Below are positions 1 through 9,114 of a stretch of 64,000 nt of DNA, one piece after another. Made by a program: the position numbers and the translations under genes. The DNA comes from Palsa-506 sp963836355. GTDB taxonomy: Bacteria > Actinomycetota > Actinomycetes > Streptosporangiales > Streptosporangiaceae. How positions within the stretch are numbered: position 1 is the first letter of the stretch; every line of letters begins with the position of its first letter. The notes under the pieces are model-generated. The model was not told the DNA's origin, made no database searches, and worked only from the letters and a program-made list of their open reading frames with translations. The DNA lies in assembly GCA_963836355.1 (NCBI GenBank), contig CAWIJO010000018.1:124001-188000 (forward strand), in the 5' to 3' direction.

Positions 1-28
1 CCGGCCGTCATCGCCGTACCGCCGGCCG

Positions 29-1720
29 TCATGGCCGCACCGCCGGGCTGCTCAGCGCCCGCTGCCGGATGGCGCGCAGCCGGTGCAGGACCGCGTTCTC
101 GCCGCGGCCGAAATAGTCGTGCAGCGCCACGTACTCGGCGTACAGCTGGTCGTAGACGTCCGCGCTCGGCTGGTCGGGGACGTAGGCGGCGGACCGCTTG
201 CGGCCCATCACCAGCGCCGCCGCCGGGACGTCCGGGTAAGCCCCGGCCGCCACGGCGGCGTGCAGGGCCGAGCCGAGTGCCGGGCCCTGCTCCGAGCCGA
301 TCAGGCTGAGCGGGCGGCGGGTCACGTCCGCGTAGATCTGCATGATTGCCTCGTTCCGCATCAGCCCGCCGGCGATGACGAGCTCGGTGACCGGCACGCC
401 GGCGGACTCGAACGCGTCGATGATCAGCCGGGTGCCGAACGCGGTCGCCTCGATCAGCGCCCGGTAGATGTCCGGCGGCCGGGTAGCCAGGGTCAGGCCG
501 GCGATCACCCCGGAAAGATGATGGTCAACCAGGACGCTGCGGTTGCCGTTCAGCCAGTCGAGCGCGATCAGGCCGTGCGCGCCGGCCGGCTGCGCGATGG
601 CCTCGGCGGACAGCAGGTCGTGCACCGAGGCGCCGCGCTGCGCGGCGGCGTCGGAGTAGGCCGCCGGGACGCCGTGGTCGGCGAACCAGCCGAAGATATC
701 CCCGACGCCGCTCTGCCCGGCCTCATAGCCCCAGCGGCCGGCCACGATCCCGCCGTCAACGACGCCGCACATGCCGGGTACCTCGGCTAGCCCGGCGCCG
801 TTCATCACGTGGCAGGTCGAGGTGCCCATGATCGCGACGAGCTGGCCGGGCTCGGTGGCGCCGGCGGCCGGCGGGGTGACGTGCGCATCCACGTTGCCGA
901 CGGCGACCGGCGTCCCTACCGGCAGGCCGGTCCAGTCTGCCGCCTGGCTGGTCAGCGATCCGGCCCTGGCGCCCAGCGGCAGCACCGGGTGCGCCAGCTT
1001 GTCCGCGGCGAACGAGGCGAACCGCGGGTCGACCGCGGCGAGGAACTCGCCGGACGGGTAGTGCCCGTCCTGCCAGATACCCTTGTACCCGGCGGTGCAG
1101 GCATTCCTGGTTTCCGCCCCGGTCAGCTGCCAGATGATCCAGTCGGCCGCCTCGATCCACCGCTGCGCGCGGGCGTAGCTGCCGGGATCCTCCTCGAGCA
1201 GCTGGAGTGCCTTGGCGAATTGCCACTCCGCCGAGATCTTGCCTCCGTACCTGGCGATCCACGGCTCGCCGCGCTCATGCGCCAGCGCGTTGATCCGGTC
1301 CGCCTGCGGCTGGGCGGCGTGATGCTTCCAGAGCTTCGGGTAGGCGTGCGGGGAACCAGCTAGTCCGGCCACCTGGCACAGCGGCGTGCCATCCCGCAAC
1401 ACCGGCAGGACTGTGCAGGCGGTGAAGTCGGTGCCGATGCCGACGACCAGGGCTGGGTCGATCCCCGCCTGGCTGACCGCGGCCGGTACCGCGCGGCGGA
1501 GCACGTCGCGGTAGTCTTCCGGATCCTGCAGCGCCCAGTCCGGCGGCAGTTGCTCGCCGGTGGCGGCGAGCGTCTCGTCCATGACGCCGTGCCGGTATTC
1601 GTGCACCTCGGTGCCGAGTTCCGCCCCGTCGCGCACCCGGACGACGAGCGCCCGCCCGGATAGCGTCCCGAAGTCCACGCCGATGACGCAAGCGTCGGGG
1701 TTGTTAGCGCTAACAGGCAT
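29..1720 (-). CDS. araB: L-ribulokinase
   Basis: FGGY-family kinase that phosphorylates L-ribulose to L-ribulose 5-phosphate in cytoplasmic L-arabinose catabolism. The N-terminus carries the actin-fold phosphate loop (VIGVDFGTLSGRAL), the middle has the AraB-like ISAEWQFAKALQLLEEDP segment, and the C-terminal ATPase half has GNVDAHVTPPAAG and GGLMRNEAIMQIYADV. At 563 residues it has the usual AraB length. I chose ATG at 1720 because homology begins about ten codons later; an in-frame ATG at 1777 would add 19 residues without resemblance to the family. A perfect LacI-type operator overlaps codons 2-7. It lies downstream of the LacI-family gene and probably shares its transcript. The gene ends 28 bases from the window edge, so any araD or araA partner is out of view. 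Confidence 0.93.
   Translation of the reverse strand: MPVSANNPDACVIGVDFGTLSGRALVVRVRDGAELGTEVHEYRHGVMDETLAATGEQLPPDWALQDPEDYRDVLRRAVPAAVSQAGIDPALVVGIGTDFTACTVLPVLRDGTPLCQVAGLAGSPHAYPKLWKHHAAQPQADRINALAHERGEPWIARYGGKISAEWQFAKALQLLEEDPGSYARAQRWIEAADWIIWQLTGAETRNACTAGYKGIWQDGHYPSGEFLAAVDPRFASFAADKLAHPVLPLGARAGSLTSQAADWTGLPVGTPVAVGNVDAHVTPPAAGATEPGQLVAIMGTSTCHVMNGAGLAEVPGMCGVVDGGIVAGRWGYEAGQSGVGDIFGWFADHGVPAAYSDAAAQRGASVHDLLSAEAIAQPAGAHGLIALDWLNGNRSVLVDHHLSGVIAGLTLATRPPDIYRALIEATAFGTRLIIDAFESAGVPVTELVIAGGLMRNEAIMQIYADVTRRPLSLIGSEQGPALGSALHAAVAAGAYPDVPAAALVMGRKRSAAYVPDQPSADVYDQLYAEYVALHDYFGRGENAVLHRLRAIRQRALSSPAVRP
1702..1715. promoter_or_regulatory. LacI-family operator overlapping araB start
   Basis: TGTTAGCGCTAACA is a perfect 14-bp palindrome with the central CG step typical of LacI-family operators. 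It lies within codons 2-7 of AraB, just downstream of the ATG at 1720, so a bound repressor would block elongation or initiation. The neighbouring LacI-type gene is the obvious candidate binder (inference). Confidence 0.75.
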
Positions 1721-1795
1721 GAGTGGGCCTATGCATCCGTAAATACCCTTCCTGGCTGGCCAAGGCTGGCAGTGCAATCCTGCCGGGGACGGCCG

Positions 1796-2836
1796 TCACC
1801 GCCGGTACCGGGTCGCGCTGGACCGCACTACCAGCTCAGGGACGACCGGTAGCCGCGAGCCCGCCGAGTCGTGCCCGGCGATCGTGTCCACCAGCAGGCG
1901 CAGCGCCCGCCTGCCAAGCTCGCCGAAGTCCTGCCGCACCGTGGTGAGCGGCGGCAGGAAATAGGCGGCCTCCGGGATGTCATCGAACCCGACCACGCTG
2001 ACATCCTCGGGGACCTGCCGCCCGCGCTCGGCCAGCGCGCGGAGCAGGCCAAGCGCCATGTGGTCGTTGGCGCAGAAGACGGCGCTCACGTCGGGCATCT
2101 GGGCCAGCTGGTGGCCGATCTCGTAGCCGGATCGCGACGACCAGTCCCCGGCCAGCACCTCGGGCTCGGCCGCGCCCGCCGACCGGAGCGCCCGCAGCCA
2201 GCCGTCGGTACGCTCGCGGGCATCCAGCCAGGAGCCAGGCCCGCCGACGTGATGGACGGTCTGGTGGCCAAGGTCCAGCAGATACTGGGTCGCGCGGGCG
2301 GCCCCGGCCGCGTTGTCCACCGCGACGGAGGCCAGTGGCGCATTGGTGCCGCAGCCGACGGCGACCAGCGGGACGTGAGCTGGCACCCCATTGAGCGCGG
2401 CCACGGCCGAGGTCTGCGGCGCGATGACGATGATTCCCTCCACCGCCTGGCCGAGGAACCGATCCACCGCGTCCAGCACGCCCCGGTGGTCGAGCGCGGG
2501 CAGGCTGGCGATGCTGACGAAGTAGGCGTGCCGGGCCGCGCGCTCGATGCCGTAGAGCATCGACGCGGGGCCGTAGAGGGTGGTGTCGAAGCTGATCACG
2601 CCGAGCGTGTGGGTGCGCCGGGTGACCAGAGCGCGCGCCGCGGCGTTCGGCCGGTAGGCCAGCTCGCGGATCGCCGCGAGTACTTTCTCCCTGGTCTGCG
2701 GCCTGACGTTGGGGTGCTGGTTCAGTACCCGCGAGACGGTCTGGTGGGAGACTCCGGCGAGCCTGGCGACATCAGCCATCACCGGTGGCCGGGCCGTGCC
2801 CGGCAGCCGCGCATGGCCGGTCCCGGCAGGCGCCAC
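1796..2836 (-). CDS. LacI-family transcriptional repressor
   Basis: Sugar-responsive repressor of 346 residues with an N-terminal LacI helix-turn-helix (MADVARLAGVSHQTVSRVLN, about residues 20-40), a hinge region ending near residue 75, and a periplasmic-binding-protein-like effector domain to the C-terminus (VFCANDHMALGLLRAL, VSVVGFDDIPEAAYF). The recognition helix SHQTVSRV is close to that of LacI itself (SYQTVSRV), which fits the lac-like operators found nearby. GTG at 2836 is chosen because an AGGAG ribosome site lies five bases upstream; a TTG at 2854 would overlap that site. It lies between galK and araB. The effector could be galactose, arabinose or a derivative; this cannot be read from sequence. 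Confidence 0.9.
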   Translation of the reverse strand: MAPAGTGHARLPGTARPPVMADVARLAGVSHQTVSRVLNQHPNVRPQTREKVLAAIRELAYRPNAAARALVTRRTHTLGVISFDTTLYGPASMLYGIERAARHAYFVSIASLPALDHRGVLDAVDRFLGQAVEGIIVIAPQTSAVAALNGVPAHVPLVAVGCGTNAPLASVAVDNAAGAARATQYLLDLGHQTVHHVGGPGSWLDARERTDGWLRALRSAGAAEPEVLAGDWSSRSGYEIGHQLAQMPDVSAVFCANDHMALGLLRALAERGRQVPEDVSVVGFDDIPEAAYFLPPLTTVRQDFGELGRRALRLLVDTIAGHDSAGSRLPVVPELVVRSSATRYRR

Positions 2837-2894
2837 GTCGCTCCTCCCCTCCAAAGGCCGGATCCGTCACGATATATGCGACGACGTGAAGTGA

Positions 2895-2910
2895 TTGTTA
2901 TCGCTCACAA
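2895..2910. promoter_or_regulatory. lac-like operator upstream of the LacI-family gene
   Basis: TTGTTATCGCTCACAA closely resembles the E. coli lac operator core. One half (GCTCACAA) matches the transporter and galM sites; the other (TTGTTATC) resembles the araB site. It lies about 60 bases upstream of the repressor GTG at 2836, consistent with autoregulation of the repressor-araB unit. The 3' end of galK lies on the other side, so the 200-base gap 2837-3052 holds the likely promoter. Confidence 0.65.
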
Positions 2911-3052
2911 CGTGACGGTCAAGTTCGATCCGGCGCTTAAGCACCAGGGCAAGCGCAGCGGCGACCCGACTTATCCTCCGCGGAATTCATGACGGTTAAC
3001 AATTACCGGCGCAGACCGGCTCGATTCTCATCATTCCATTGGCGGCTCCAGG

Positions 3053-4231
3053 CTAATCCCGCACCCGGCAGGCACCCGCCGACGGCGTCGCGTCCAGGAA
3101 CCGCGGCGGCCGCCAGCCCCGGCGGCCGAACTCATCGCTGACCGCAGCCAGGATCCGGGCCGAGTCGGCCGCACCGGCCAGCGCGATCACCGAGCCGCCG
3201 AATCCGCCGCCGATCATCCGCGCGCCCAGCGCGCCCGCCGCGGTGGCGGTGCCGACGGTCACGTCCGCCTCCGGCCAGGAGATCTGGAAGTCGTCGCGGA
3301 GCGAGACATGCGATGCCGTGAGCAGGGCGCCGGCCTTGCCGAGCCGGCCAGCCCGCAGCAGCGCCACGGTCTCGCTGACGCGCTGGTTCTCGGTGAACAC
3401 ATGCCTGGCCCGGCGGGCCAGCGGGCCAGTCAGCCGCCGGGTTATCTGCGCCGCATCCGCGACGTCCCGCAGCGATCGCAGCCCTAGCTCGCGCGCGGCC
3501 TGCTCGCATTCGGCGCGCCTGCTCGCGTAGTCTCCGCCAGTCAGCTCGCGCCGGGCACCGGTATCGATCACGAGCAGCTCCAGGCCGCCGGCGGCCGGAT
3601 CGAACGGGACTCCAGCCGTCTCGGATGTGCGGCAGTCGAGCAGCAGCGCCTGGCCAGGCTGGCAGCGCAGCGACGCGGACTGGTCCATGATCCCGCACGG
3701 CATGCCGACGAAGTCGTTCTCGGCCCGCTGCGCGATCAGCACCAGCTCGGACCTGGGCACGGCCAGGTCGTACAGGTCATTCAGGGCAAGCGCGACCGCG
3801 CATTCCAGCGCGGCCGACGACGAGAGGCCGGCCCCGCGCGGCAGGTCAGAGTCGATGATCAGGCTGACGCCGGGCACCGGATGACCGGCCGCCCGCATTG
3901 CCCAGACGACCCCGGCCGGATACGCGGCCCAGCCGGGGATAGTGCCAGGTGCCAGCGAGTCGATCGGGATGGCGGTGCCGGCGCCTGGCACCTGGCGCGA
4001 GCGCAGCTCGATAGTGCGGTCGCCACGGCGGCCGGCCACCGCGAGCGTTCCCCGGCTGAGCGCGAAGGGCAGCACGAAGCCCTCGTTGTAGTCGGTGTGC
4101 TCGCCGATCAGGTTGACCCGGCCGGGGGCGAACCAGGCGCCGTCGGCAGCCGCCAGGTAAGCGGCGGCGAACTCCGCGGCGCAGTCGCGGGCCCAGGCCG
4201 CCGTCCCGCCAGCGGCGGCGTGGCTGGTCAC
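3053..4231 (-). CDS. galK: Galactokinase
   Basis: GHMP-family kinase that phosphorylates galactose at C1, the first committed Leloir step. The galactokinase signature GRVNLIGEHTDYNEGFVLP lies near residue 45, the ATP-binding GHMP motif GAGLSSSAALECAVALAL near residue 125, and the third motif MIGGGFGGSVIAL near the C-terminus. The 392-residue length is normal. I start at GTG 4231, whose GTGA overlaps the galT stop; a longer ORF from 4285 would overlap galT by 58 bases and adds only low-complexity sequence. It is the last gene of the transporter-galT-galK unit. Confidence 0.93.
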   Translation of the reverse strand: MTSHAAAGGTAAWARDCAAEFAAAYLAAADGAWFAPGRVNLIGEHTDYNEGFVLPFALSRGTLAVAGRRGDRTIELRSRQVPGAGTAIPIDSLAPGTIPGWAAYPAGVVWAMRAAGHPVPGVSLIIDSDLPRGAGLSSSAALECAVALALNDLYDLAVPRSELVLIAQRAENDFVGMPCGIMDQSASLRCQPGQALLLDCRTSETAGVPFDPAAGGLELLVIDTGARRELTGGDYASRRAECEQAARELGLRSLRDVADAAQITRRLTGPLARRARHVFTENQRVSETVALLRAGRLGKAGALLTASHVSLRDDFQISWPEADVTVGTATAAGALGARMIGGGFGGSVIALAGAADSARILAAVSDEFGRRGWRPPRFLDATPSAGACRVRD

Positions 4232-5468
4232 CGGGCCTCCCGCAGCCGCCGCGCCGCCGTCTCCGGCACCACGTCGTTGATCCATACCCCCATCCCGGAC
4301 TCCGTCCCGGCGAGGTACTTCAGCTTGCCGGGCGCCCGCCGTACCGACATCACGCGCAGGTGCAGCCCGAACTCGCGCCGGACGGCGGCATCGCCGGACG
4401 GCGCCTGGTACCAGGCTGCGATGTACGGCGGCTGACTGCCGAAGATCGCGTCAAAGCGCCGCAGCACGTCCAGGTAGAGCTGGCCGAAGCCGTCCCGGGC
4501 CGCGTCGCCGAGGGCCGGCAGGTCGGGCACCCGGCGAGCCGGGAAGAACAGCACCTCATACGGCCACCGTGCCGCGGCGGGCACGAAGGCCGCCCAGTGC
4601 TCGTTGCGGGCGACCACCCGGGTGCCCGCCGACAGCTCGCTGGCGACGAGATCGTCGAAGAGGTTGCCGTGACCGCCGCGGGCGTAGGCCGCGGCCTGGC
4701 TGAGCAGCTGCCGGGTACGCGGGGTCACGAACGGGAACGCGTAGATCTGGCCGTGCGGGTGATGCAGCGTGACGCCGATCTCCTCGCCCTTGTTCTCGAA
4801 GCAGTACACCTGCCGGATGCCGCCCATCGCGGCGAGCGCGGTGGTGCGGTCCGCCCAGGCCTCCATCACCGTGCGCGCCCGGCGCCGGGTCAGGTACGCG
4901 AAGGCCGAGTCATGGTCGGCGGTGAAGCAGACCACCTCGCAGCGGCCGGTCGCAGGCCGCCGGGCGGTCAGCAGCTCATCGCCGTCCGGCCCCGGATCGG
5001 CCGCCCGATGGCCGGCCGGTCATCGGCCGGCGAATCGCCAGCTCGCCCCGCAGCAACCAGCCCGCTGCCAGGCCGGTCGGGGTCGGCGGCAGCATCAGGT
5101 CCGGCTGGCCGCGCTCCGGCCAGCGAAGGAAACCTGTTCTCGAACACCACGACGTCGTAGTCGGCCGCGGGTATCTCGGTCGGCCGTCCCGGCTTGGACG
5201 GGCAGAGCGGGCACTGCTCGGTCGGCGGCAGGAACGTGCGGCCCTGCCGCTGGGCGGCGATCACCACCCACTCGCCGACCAGCGGATCCCAGCGCAGGCC
5301 CGGCTCTGGCCCGGCGCCGGGCGCCCGCTCGTCGCCGAAGTCACGGGTATCACGCACCTGGGCGCGGCCCGACCCCGGCGCCTCGTCGAAGTAGATGATC
5401 TCGCGCCCGTCGGCGAGCCGGCCGCTGCTCTTCCAGACCGCGGCGGGCGCCGCGGTGACCTCATGCAC
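4228..5468 (-). pseudogene. galT: Galactose-1-phosphate uridylyltransferase, frameshifted
   Basis: Leloir enzyme exchanging UMP between UDP-glucose and galactose 1-phosphate. The N-terminal part (RWDPLVGEWVVIAAQRQGR, CPLCPSKPGRPTEIP, DYDVVVFENRFPSL) and C-terminal part (VCFTADHDSAFAYL, GVTLHHPHGQIYAFPFV with the active-site HPH) are in different frames. The N-terminal frame ends at 4968; the downstream frame reads DGDELLTARRPATGRCEVV into the second half and meets a stop just upstream, so a one-base shift lies around 4990-5025. GTG 5468 is the likely start, overlapping the ATPase stop by eight bases. Either the gene is inactivated or the assembly has an error; galK and the transporter would be of little use for galactose without it. 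Confidence 0.88.
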
Positions 5469-6261
5469 TGCGGTGGCGTGCCTCCAGCGCCGCGCGGTAC
5501 TCGGCCACAACCAGGTCGGTAAGTTCCACCACCGAGGTATCCGCGCTGCGCTTGTCCAGCGTTATCTCGCCGTGCTGGAGCAGGTTCACCCGGTCGCACA
5601 CCTCGAGCACCTGGCCGTAGTTGTGCGCGATGATGATGGTGGACACCTCGCCACGGCGCTTGAGGTCACGGACCAGGTCGAGGATCATCGCCGCCTCCTT
5701 GGCGCCCATGGCGGCCAGCGGCTCGTCCAGCAGCAGGATCTTCGCGTCCGAGTAAACTGACCTGGCCACCGCGATGGCCTGGCGCTGCCCGCCGGACAGC
5801 TTGGCGACCTGCACGTCGACCGACGGGATGCCGACTCCCATGTTCGCCAGGTGCTCCTTCGACAGGCGGCGCATGGACTTGTTGTTCAGCAGCGGCCAGT
5901 GCACCCGCTCGCGCTTGAGGAACATGTTGTGGTACACGGTCAGCTCGTTGATCAGCGCGAGGTCCTGGTAGACCGCGTCCACCCCGAGCGAGCGGGCGTG
6001 GTCGACGGATTTGAACGTGACTTCCTCCCCCCGCAGCACGATCCGCCCCGAGTCGGGCTGCTGGAAGCCGCACAAGATCTTCAGCAGGGTCGACTTGCCG
6101 GCCCCGTTGTCGCCGATCAGGCCGAGTACCTCGCCCTTGGCCAGCCGCAGATTCACGTCCGTGAGCGCGGTCACCGCGCCGAACCGCTTGCTGATGTGCT
6201 CGACCCGCAGGACGTCTTCCGCCTGCATCGCAACGGCTTCTGCTGGCATCTCAGCGGTCAT
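5461..6261 (-). CDS. Sugar ABC transporter ATP-binding protein (CUT2 type)
   Basis: Cytoplasmic ATPase of 266 residues energising sugar import. Walker A is GDNGAGKSTLLKIL, the signature is LSGGQRQAIAVARS, and Walker B is AKILLLDEPLAAMG. It has a single ABC domain, as in FrcA-like systems, rather than the duplicated domain of RbsA/XylG. ATG 6261 sits in a TGATG overlap with the natural stop of the permease. In the sequence as given, a base insertion in the permease puts both proteins in one 613-residue frame, which I regard as an artefact of that frameshift rather than a true fusion. Its 3' end overlaps galT, suggesting galactose as substrate (inference). Confidence 0.9.
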   Translation of the reverse strand: MTAEMPAEAVAMQAEDVLRVEHISKRFGAVTALTDVNLRLAKGEVLGLIGDNGAGKSTLLKILCGFQQPDSGRIVLRGEEVTFKSVDHARSLGVDAVYQDLALINELTVYHNMFLKRERVHWPLLNNKSMRRLSKEHLANMGVGIPSVDVQVAKLSGGQRQAIAVARSVYSDAKILLLDEPLAAMGAKEAAMILDLVRDLKRRGEVSTIIIAHNYGQVLEVCDRVNLLQHGEITLDKRSADTSVVELTDLVVAEYRAALEARHRSA

Positions 6262-7302
6262 CAGGCCTTGCCTCCCCTTCTGAGCCGGGCCAGCTGCACG
6301 TTCGCGATCATGGCGACCAGGATCGCCGCGCCGAGGATGACGAAGAACGGGTTGGCGCTGATGCCGAGCAGGTTGAATCCGTCGGTCAGGATCGCCAGCA
6401 CCAGCGAGCCGAGGAACGCGCCGATGACCGTGCCGGATTCCGCCGGCCAGCGCCGTGCCGCCGATGACGGCGGCGGCCACCGCGTAGAACATCGGGGTGT
6501 ACCCGCCGGAACTTGGGTCGATCGAGTCGGTGCGGAACGCCTCCTGCAATCCGACGAGTGCGCCCATGAAGCCGGTGATCATGAAGGCGCCCATCTTAAT
6601 GTTGGCAGTCCTGATGCCGGCCTCGGAGGCACCGAGAATGTTGCCGCCGGTAGCGATGGTGTGCAGGCCCCATCGGGTGCGGGTCAGCACGATATGGAAG
6701 ATGATCACGAGCACGACCGCCCAGGTGATCTCGGCCCATGCGTAAGTGCCGATCCAGTGCCCGATCCCCTCGGCCTTGGGCGGGATGTTCACCGGCACGG
6801 CATTGGAGGTGATGAGCATGATCCCGAAGAGGACAAACCCCGTCCCGAGCGTGGTGATGAACGACGGCACCTTCAGGACGATCGTGATGAACCCGTTGAG
6901 CGCGCCCGCGCCGATGCCCATCAGCAGGGCGATCAGGATCGCCAGCGGCGGCGGGACGCTGTAGAAGTCGATCAGGTAGTGCATGAGGAACGGCGAGAAG
7001 GCGAAGATGAACCCCACCGAAAGGTCGATCTCGCCGCAGACGAGCAGCAGCACCTCGCCGATGGCGATGATCGCGACCGGGGCCGTGATCTGGGAGATGT
7101 TGATGAGGTTGTCTCTGGTCGAGAAAGCTGGCGCGGAGACCTGGAAGTAGACCACCAGCGCGACGACGACGATGAACACCGTCGCCTCGCGCTGCTCGGC
7201 GAAAATCACCAGGCCGCGGCGGATACGTGCCCAGATGTCGGGTCGCGGTCCGCCGTCGGCCGGACTCACCACCCCTGGGCTGCGTTCGGCAGTTTCACTC
7301 AC
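6261..7302 (-). pseudogene. Sugar ABC transporter permease (CUT2 type), frameshifted near the 3' end
   Basis: Inner-membrane permease of the RbsC/XylH family (BPD_transp_2) with about eight to ten membrane segments, for example VFIVVVALVVYFQVSAPAF and VAIIAIGEVLLLVCGEIDLS, and the cytoplasmic loop NILGASEAGI. After AVIGGTALAGG the frame turns to nonsense. Removing one T of the TT at 6438-6439 restores a normal ending (SGTVIGAFLGSLVLAIL, then NPFFVILGAAILVAMIA) that stops at 6261-6263, overlapping the ATPase ATG. The corrected protein has 346 residues, normal for the family. Start is GTG 7302. A 143-base gap separates it from the binding-protein gene. Confidence 0.88.
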
Positions 7303-7445
7303 AGCGCCGTCCCGTTCTGTCCCTCGTTCGGGTTACTGCAGGCAGCGGGGGCCCGGTCTGCCGGCTGCAGCCCGGCCACCCGCCGCTTGCACGTCCTAAC
7401 CTCGATGATCCTCCTTGCGACTCACCGGGCTGCTGCCTGGCCCGC

Positions 7446-8606
7446 TTAGGCGATCGGGCCGGACCGCGGGATCAGCTTCTGCGCTGTCGTCGAGCCCTCG
7501 AACCTCGACGTGGTGTTCTGGTAGGGGCCGACGTTGGACTTGGTGACGAAGGTCAGGCCGGTGTTGGTCTCGGCCGGCGCCACCAGGCCGCCGGACAGGT
7601 TGAACATGAACAGGGCGATGACCGGCAGGAATCCCTGCAGGTACGGCTGCTGGTCGATGGTGAAGTCGAGGAAGCCGCCCTTGATCGACGCCAGCGTCTG
7701 CGGGGTCAGGTCGAATCCGCCCGAGGCGACCTTGCCCTGCAGGCTGTACTTCTTGATGATCGCGCCGACGGTCTGGGTCGAGCCGGCGTCAACCGCGAAG
7801 ATGCCCTTGAGGCTGGACTTGTGCGCCAGGATGTAGGCATTGATCGTGGTGTTCTCCTGCGGCAGTTCGGCGCCCGAGGTCACCGCGGTGAAGCTGATGC
7901 CCTTGCCGGACGCTTTGATCGCGGACTTCGCGCCGTCGATGCGCGGCTGGATGTTGGACTGGCCCGGCGTGGCGATGAAGCCGACCGCGTCGCCGCCACT
8001 GGCCATCTGCGGCGCCGCCACGATCCGCTGGCCGAGGGCCTGGCCCGACGCGAAGAGATCCTGGCCGATGTAGGCCAGCCGGTTGGTTCCGGGGTTGCTG
8101 GGGGCATTGCCGTCGGCGTTGTACGAGACGACCGGGATGCCGGCGTCCATCGCCTTGGACGTCGGGGTCTTGAACGCGGTCGCACTGACGACGGCGACGG
8201 CGATCCCGTTCGCGCCGGCTGAGATCCCCGACTGCATCGCGCTGACCATCTGCGCGATGTTCGAGTTCGCCGAGCCGGTCCAGGAGGGCTTGGGGATGCC
8301 GAGCAGCGCGGCGGCGTCCTGCAGGCCGTACTGCGTGGGCACGAAGAACGGGTTGGTCGTGACGTGGTTGACGAAGGTGAACTTCCACGGCGGGGTCTTC
8401 GGGAAGTTCCCGGCCGTGCTGGCCGCGGCGCTGCTGCTACTGCTGCCGCTGGCGGTGCCGCTGGACGAGCAGGCGGCCAGCAGGGCGGACGCCGCGGCGG
8501 TCGCGCTGACCAGGCCGGTGCCCTTCAGCAGGCGACGGCGGGTCGGCCCGTCCTTCATGTTGAGCGTCTCGATCGCTTCTTCGACCTTAGGGTTCACTTT
8601 GTCCAT
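7446..8606 (-). CDS. Sugar ABC transporter substrate-binding lipoprotein
   Basis: Extracytoplasmic sugar receptor, Peripla_BP_4 type, 386 residues. The N-terminus has a twin-arginine-like segment (TRRRLLKGTG) followed by a hydrophobic stretch and lipobox LLAAC at about residue 46, then a serine/alanine-rich linker, so it should be lipid-anchored outside the membrane. The mature part has the type 1 periplasmic-binding fold (GIAVAVVSATAFKTP, IPVVSYNADGNAPSNPG). ATG 8606 is preceded by GGAGG at normal spacing. It is first in the transporter-gal unit and has a lac-like operator about 330 bases upstream. Linkage to galT/galK suggests galactose or a related sugar. Confidence 0.9.
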   Translation of the reverse strand: MDKVNPKVEEAIETLNMKDGPTRRRLLKGTGLVSATAAASALLAACSSSGTASGSSSSSAAASTAGNFPKTPPWKFTFVNHVTTNPFFVPTQYGLQDAAALLGIPKPSWTGSANSNIAQMVSAMQSGISAGANGIAVAVVSATAFKTPTSKAMDAGIPVVSYNADGNAPSNPGTNRLAYIGQDLFASGQALGQRIVAAPQMASGGDAVGFIATPGQSNIQPRIDGAKSAIKASGKGISFTAVTSGAELPQENTTINAYILAHKSSLKGIFAVDAGSTQTVGAIIKKYSLQGKVASGGFDLTPQTLASIKGGFLDFTIDQQPYLQGFLPVIALFMFNLSGGLVAPAETNTGLTFVTKSNVGPYQNTTSRFEGSTTAQKLIPRSGPIA

Positions 8607-9114
8607 TGCAAAACCTCCGGATTATGTCCTCGGGACAGAACACTGCCCCACGTCGTGCCGGGCTGGCCGCCCCGGGATGATGACGCGCCCCCCGCCATTG
8701 GCAGCTGGCCGCGTCGTTGCGCGCTGCCGGGCGGAAGCCTGGATCCTGGCCACTGCGGCCGGCATGCGCTGCCGTCGCTCATGGCCACCTGACTTCCTGT
8801 CTCGTGGCTGTCCGTCGGGGAACCCGCCTGCGGCCGGCATCGACGGAGCTGTCCGGTGCTCGGCCGCAGCCGAGCGCTGGGCGGGTGACGCCAGCCGGCC
8901 CCAGCGACCTGCCTCGCAGGGCGCATCGTCCATTGTGAGCGTTCACACGCTTGCCCGCTCGATAACGACAAAGCTGTGATGCCATAAGCTAGAACAGACA
9001 GACTTGATCGTCAATGAACAACTCTCACCAGATACGAACATGTGATGCTGACGTCCTGACCAGTGCCTGACAGAACAGGCAAACTGCCTGCTCGCGGCGC
9101 GGGAAGGCCGGGAG
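8607..9114. other. Divergent promoter region, no gene
   Basis: About 500 bases between the binding-protein gene and the DeoR gene. ORFs here are low quality and I support none. It holds the lac-like operator at 8934-8947 and, from about 8960 to 9060, the most AT-rich stretch of the neighbourhood, where promoters for both directions probably lie. The unusually long leader before the binding-protein gene may be a transcribed 5' region. Confidence 0.6.
8934..8947. promoter_or_regulatory. lac-like operator upstream of sugar transporter operon
   Basis: TGTGAGCGTTCACA is a 14-bp palindrome with one mismatched pair, almost identical to the galM site at 22689. It lies between the transporter operon (minus strand) and the deoR-like gene (plus strand), so it could control either. 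Confidence 0.68.

Noticed and set aside
5461..7302. A 613-residue permease-ATPase fusion protein
   Set aside because: One extra base explains it; the corrected frames give two normal-length proteins with a TGATG overlap.
5851..7449. Long plus-strand ORF of 532 residues
   Set aside because: Antisense shadow of the ABC permease and ATPase, rich in Asp/Arg/Gly as expected for the reverse strand of high-GC genes.
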